From NCBI GenBank assembly GCA_031285105.1, contig JAITWV010000410.1, positions 1 through 7,233 on the forward strand: 7,233 bases of DNA. Direction: 5' to 3'. The translations under genes and the position numbers were made by a program. The DNA comes from Streptococcaceae bacterium (GTDB lineage Bacteria > Bacillota > Bacilli > Lactobacillales > Streptococcaceae). Every line of letters starts with the position of its first letter. Positions within the stretch are counted from its first letter, which is position 1. This document shows positions 6,096 through 7,233 of this stretch, one piece after another. The notes below the pieces were generated by a model. That model did no database searches. It saw only the letters and a list, made by a program, of their open reading frames with translations, and had not been told where the DNA came from.

Positions 6096-7233
6096 TTATA
6101 CTTTAATTTTGAATTTTAATTTTTCTTTTTCAGTGTAATGTTTGTTTCCAAGAATATCTGTATTTATTTTTACTAACTCAAAACCTTTTGGAGCAAGTTT
6201 TTTTAGAAATTGTCCATTTGTACTAGTTTTCCCATATAAACAAACTTCTTCACCTGGTTCAAATTTTGATTTATGGATGGGTTTCATTTCTACATACCCT
6301 GGAGATGTCTCATTTCTTGAACCAAATAATAACTCAACCTCTTCTGAAGTTTCAGGATTTTTTATCAGCAAACGATCATTTTTATATAGACTAAAACAAA
6401 ACTCACTATCTTTAGAAACCACCCGCTTCTCAATCACAGTGCCATCTAGTTGACTAATAAGTCCCCTCTTTAATTCTTCATACTTCTCTTTCGTAATGCC
6501 ATACTCTCCGTTAGAATATTTCAAATCCTTGTATTTTAGACCTAAAATCTCATATTCTTCTTTTTCTTTGTTGTAATAGACATCTGTTCTCCAAGGGTTA
6601 AGACTTTGCAAAATTACACGATTTTTCGCATTTTCTGGTGTGATATCGATATGGTTGCCAACACGAGAATCATAATACTTCAAAGAAACAACTTTCGGTC
6701 CGTTATCTTTCTTTGCATACTTTGTAATAAAACCATAATTACGACGATACAACTCAAATGGCGAAACAGGGACTTTCTTTACCTTACCGTTATCTTGTGT
6801 GATTTCTTCTGTTTCAGGATACTCTTTTATGATAGCAAGTAGTTTCTCCCATGTTTTCGGGTCCAATTCTTGCACCAAGAACACGTTTTCCATCATATCG
6901 CCCTTTTTATCGAATAGTTTCTTTTTAAACTTCGCATAATCGTCGACATTATAAATATTTTTGATGGTGCCAAAAGTATATTCTTCCTTTGTGTTAACTT
7001 TGCCACTCTTTTTATCTAGAACGTTTTTCTTTCGTGTTCCATAGATAGTTTGGTTTGCGACCGTTCGATTGGCTTTTTTATCGACTTTATGACTAAATTT
7101 CACTGGGTTATCTGGATCATCAATATCATTGGCTTTTTGGATATCAAAAAACAATTGGTACGAATATATTTCATTTACCTTTTCCTCAAATGCCTTATTT
7201 GAAAGAATGGATAGAGTGGCGAGTATTTCTTTT
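6096..7233 (-). CDS. cas9: Cas9 (type II-A, St1-like), C-terminal part, cut by the window edge
   Basis: The visible 378 residues are the C-terminal third of Cas9, the RNA-guided nuclease that cuts DNA next to a PAM. The reading frame stays open to the right edge, and the start lies outside. Landmarks match St1Cas9 (about 1,120 residues) in order: NRTVANQTIYGTR, YDSRVGNHIDITP, WRTDVYYNKEKEEYEILGLKY, SEFCFSLYKNDRLLIKNPET, YVEMKP, and INTDILGNKH near the end. This covers the region after RuvC-III, that is the wedge and PAM-interacting domains, so neither the HNH nor the RuvC catalytic residues can be checked. It ends in lysine-rich KLKFKIKV. The gap to the tracrRNA promoter is five bases, and no terminator lies between, so cas9 transcripts can run into the tracrRNA region. 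Confidence 0.97.
   Translation of the reverse strand, partial: KEILATLSILSNKAFEEKVNEIYSYQLFFDIQKANDIDDPDNPVKFSHKVDKKANRTVANQTIYGTRKKNVLDKKSGKVNTKEEYTFGTIKNIYNVDDYAKFKKKLFDKKGDMMENVFLVQELDPKTWEKLLAIIKEYPETEEITQDNGKVKKVPVSPFELYRRNYGFITKYAKKDNGPKVVSLKYYDSRVGNHIDITPENAKNRVILQSLNPWRTDVYYNKEKEEYEILGLKYKDLKYSNGEYGITKEKYEELKRGLISQLDGTVIEKRVVSKDSEFCFSLYKNDRLLIKNPETSEEVELLFGSRNETSPGYVEMKPIHKSKFEPGEEVCLYGKTSTNGQFLKKLAPKGFELVKINTDILGNKHYTEKEKLKFKIKV

Overview
The window is AT-rich, has strong GGAGG-type ribosome binding sites and compact, overlapping genes. It carries a type II-A CRISPR-Cas locus closely resembling the CRISPR1 locus of Streptococcus thermophilus. This points to a low-GC Firmicute of the Lactobacillales (streptococcal, enterococcal or a relative). 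The genus cannot be fixed from the sequence alone.

Left part (1-2860): an M3-family oligoendopeptidase gene on the minus strand, with its own terminator at the left edge, lies back to back with a plus-strand gene of unknown function. The second gene's protein contains an HEAQH zinc-binding-type motif. The two share a 121-bp intergenic region with divergent promoter candidates. A strong hairpin terminator (2817-2855) ends the plus-strand gene and separates it from the CRISPR locus.

Right part (2885-7233): everything is on the minus strand and reads right to left as cas9 (only the C-terminal 378 residues are visible), tracrRNA, cas1, cas2, csn2, a very short leader, and an array of 12 repeats and 11 spacers. 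Cas9 with a tracrRNA:crRNA duplex would cut invading DNA, and Cas1-Cas2-Csn2 with Cas9 would capture new spacers. The tracrRNA is recognised by a 21-nt perfect anti-repeat, a St1-type nexus and a Rho-independent terminator. Its promoter starts five bases after the cas9 stop codon.

Points of special interest: (1) the tracrRNA promoter region is itself a degenerate CRISPR-repeat-like arm that forms a long inverted repeat with the anti-repeat. A read-through transcript from cas9 would therefore fold like a natural single-guide RNA, comparable to the long tracrRNA of S. pyogenes. (2) The tracrRNA terminator abuts the cas1 ribosome binding site with no room for another promoter, so the adaptation genes probably depend on terminator read-through. 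(3) csn2 (long St type) is split by an apparent one-base deletion. (4) The leader is only 20 bp between the csn2 stop and the first repeat, yet ends in TTTTGAG, close to the known CRISPR1 integration anchor.
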